Shown here in pieces: positions 5,449 to 5,627 of a stretch of 5,627 nt of DNA. This stretch comes from Marinagarivorans sp. UBA5870 (GTDB taxonomy: Bacteria; Pseudomonadota; Gammaproteobacteria; Pseudomonadales; Cellvibrionaceae). Below the pieces are notes generated by a model. That model saw only the letters and a list, made by a program, of their open reading frames with translations, searched no databases and was not told the origin of the DNA. Where the stretch lies: contig DJFO01000399.1 in assembly GCA_002432555.1 (NCBI GenBank), positions 2,763-8,389 of the forward strand, written 5' to 3'. Position 1 is the stretch's first letter, and each line of letters begins with the position of its first letter. The translations under genes were made by a program, and so were the position numbers.

Positions 5449-5627
5449 ATGCGGTTGGCGAGGTGTTTGAGCAGGTCGGTGTTGGTCATTGGGCTTTGGC
5501 AGTGCAAGGCGGGCGCTACGGTCTACAGCAGCTTCCTCGAGGACGGCGCCTGGCAGGCGCAGACCTCTGTTTTTGAGTGCGCGATGGTGCATACGGTCCC
5601 GCTTTACGGCAGCGCGGTGTTTGAGAC
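5449..5627 (+). CDS. motY: MotY flagellar motor T-ring protein, N-terminal part
   Basis: The first 59 codons of a probable MotY, the periplasmic protein that surrounds the polar flagellar motor and helps anchor the stator units. Residues 1-23 form a signal peptide (Arg5 and Arg9, hydrophobic 10-17, cleavage probably after AGA at 23). The mature start TVYSSFLEDGAWQAQ and the stretch FECAMVHTVPLYGSAVFE (42-59, Cys44) match the MotY N-terminal domain, whose typical form is ECxLxHxIPxYGxAxF. The C-terminal OmpA-like peptidoglycan-binding domain would lie beyond base 5627. The ATG has only GGG 7 nt upstream; an in-frame TTG at 5434 with AGGA 4 nt before it is an alternative. Position next to pyrC and rnt matches the Pseudomonas order, and the upstream sigma-28 promoter supports a flagellar role. 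Confidence 0.85.
   Translation, partial: MRLARCLSRSVLVIGLWQCKAGATVYSSFLEDGAWQAQTSVFECAMVHTVPLYGSAVFE

Noticed and set aside
1..5627. CRISPR arrays, tRNA/rRNA genes, insertion sequences, attachment sites, riboswitches
   Set aside because: Read through on both strands; no direct repeat array, terminal inverted repeats with a transposase, tRNA cloverleaf or known riboswitch pattern was recognised.

Overview
The window looks like a piece of a gammaproteobacterial chromosome from the Pseudomonas/Cellvibrio side of the class. The gene order bfr-bfd-peroxiredoxin-(insert)-rnt-pyrC-motY matches, from memory, the Pseudomonas aeruginosa block bfrB-bfd-peroxidase-rnt-pyrC-motY-argG. The proteins read as clear orthologues: RNase T and dihydroorotase keep the E. 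coli-type catalytic motifs, and MotY points to a polar flagellum of the Pseudomonas/Vibrio type. The DNA is moderately GC-rich, with AT-rich regulatory patches.

Layout. On the minus strand at 1-665 lie bacterioferritin (bfr, cut off by the window start) and its ferredoxin partner bfd. A strong Fur box sits on the bfd promoter. A 360-base divergent region follows, then a typical 2-Cys peroxiredoxin on the plus strand, closed by a perfect 13-bp hairpin terminator. At 1741-3545 two plus-strand SGNH/GDSL hydrolases form a probable two-gene operon. The first is an exported PAF-acetylhydrolase-like esterase. The second is a lipoprotein with the jelly-roll plus SGNH layout of carbohydrate esterase family 2. 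They end tail to tail, 3 nt from rnt. The minus-strand pair pyrC-rnt is translationally coupled through a GTGA overlap. motY starts divergently from pyrC and runs off the right edge; a near-consensus sigma-28 (FliA) promoter precedes it.

How the genes work together. Bfr stores iron using its ferroxidase centre, Bfd supplies electrons to the heme to release it, and the peroxiredoxin removes peroxide; Fur-like sites in front of bfd and the peroxiredoxin suggest shared iron control. RNase T (tRNA and stable RNA 3' maturation) and PyrC (pyrimidine synthesis) are housekeeping genes. The two esterases look like accessory cargo within an otherwise conserved block and probably deacylate polysaccharides in the envelope or outside the cell. 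I see no mobile element, CRISPR array, tRNA/rRNA gene or clearly new system. The most notable points are the sigma-28 promoter, the Fur sites and the paired esterase insertion.
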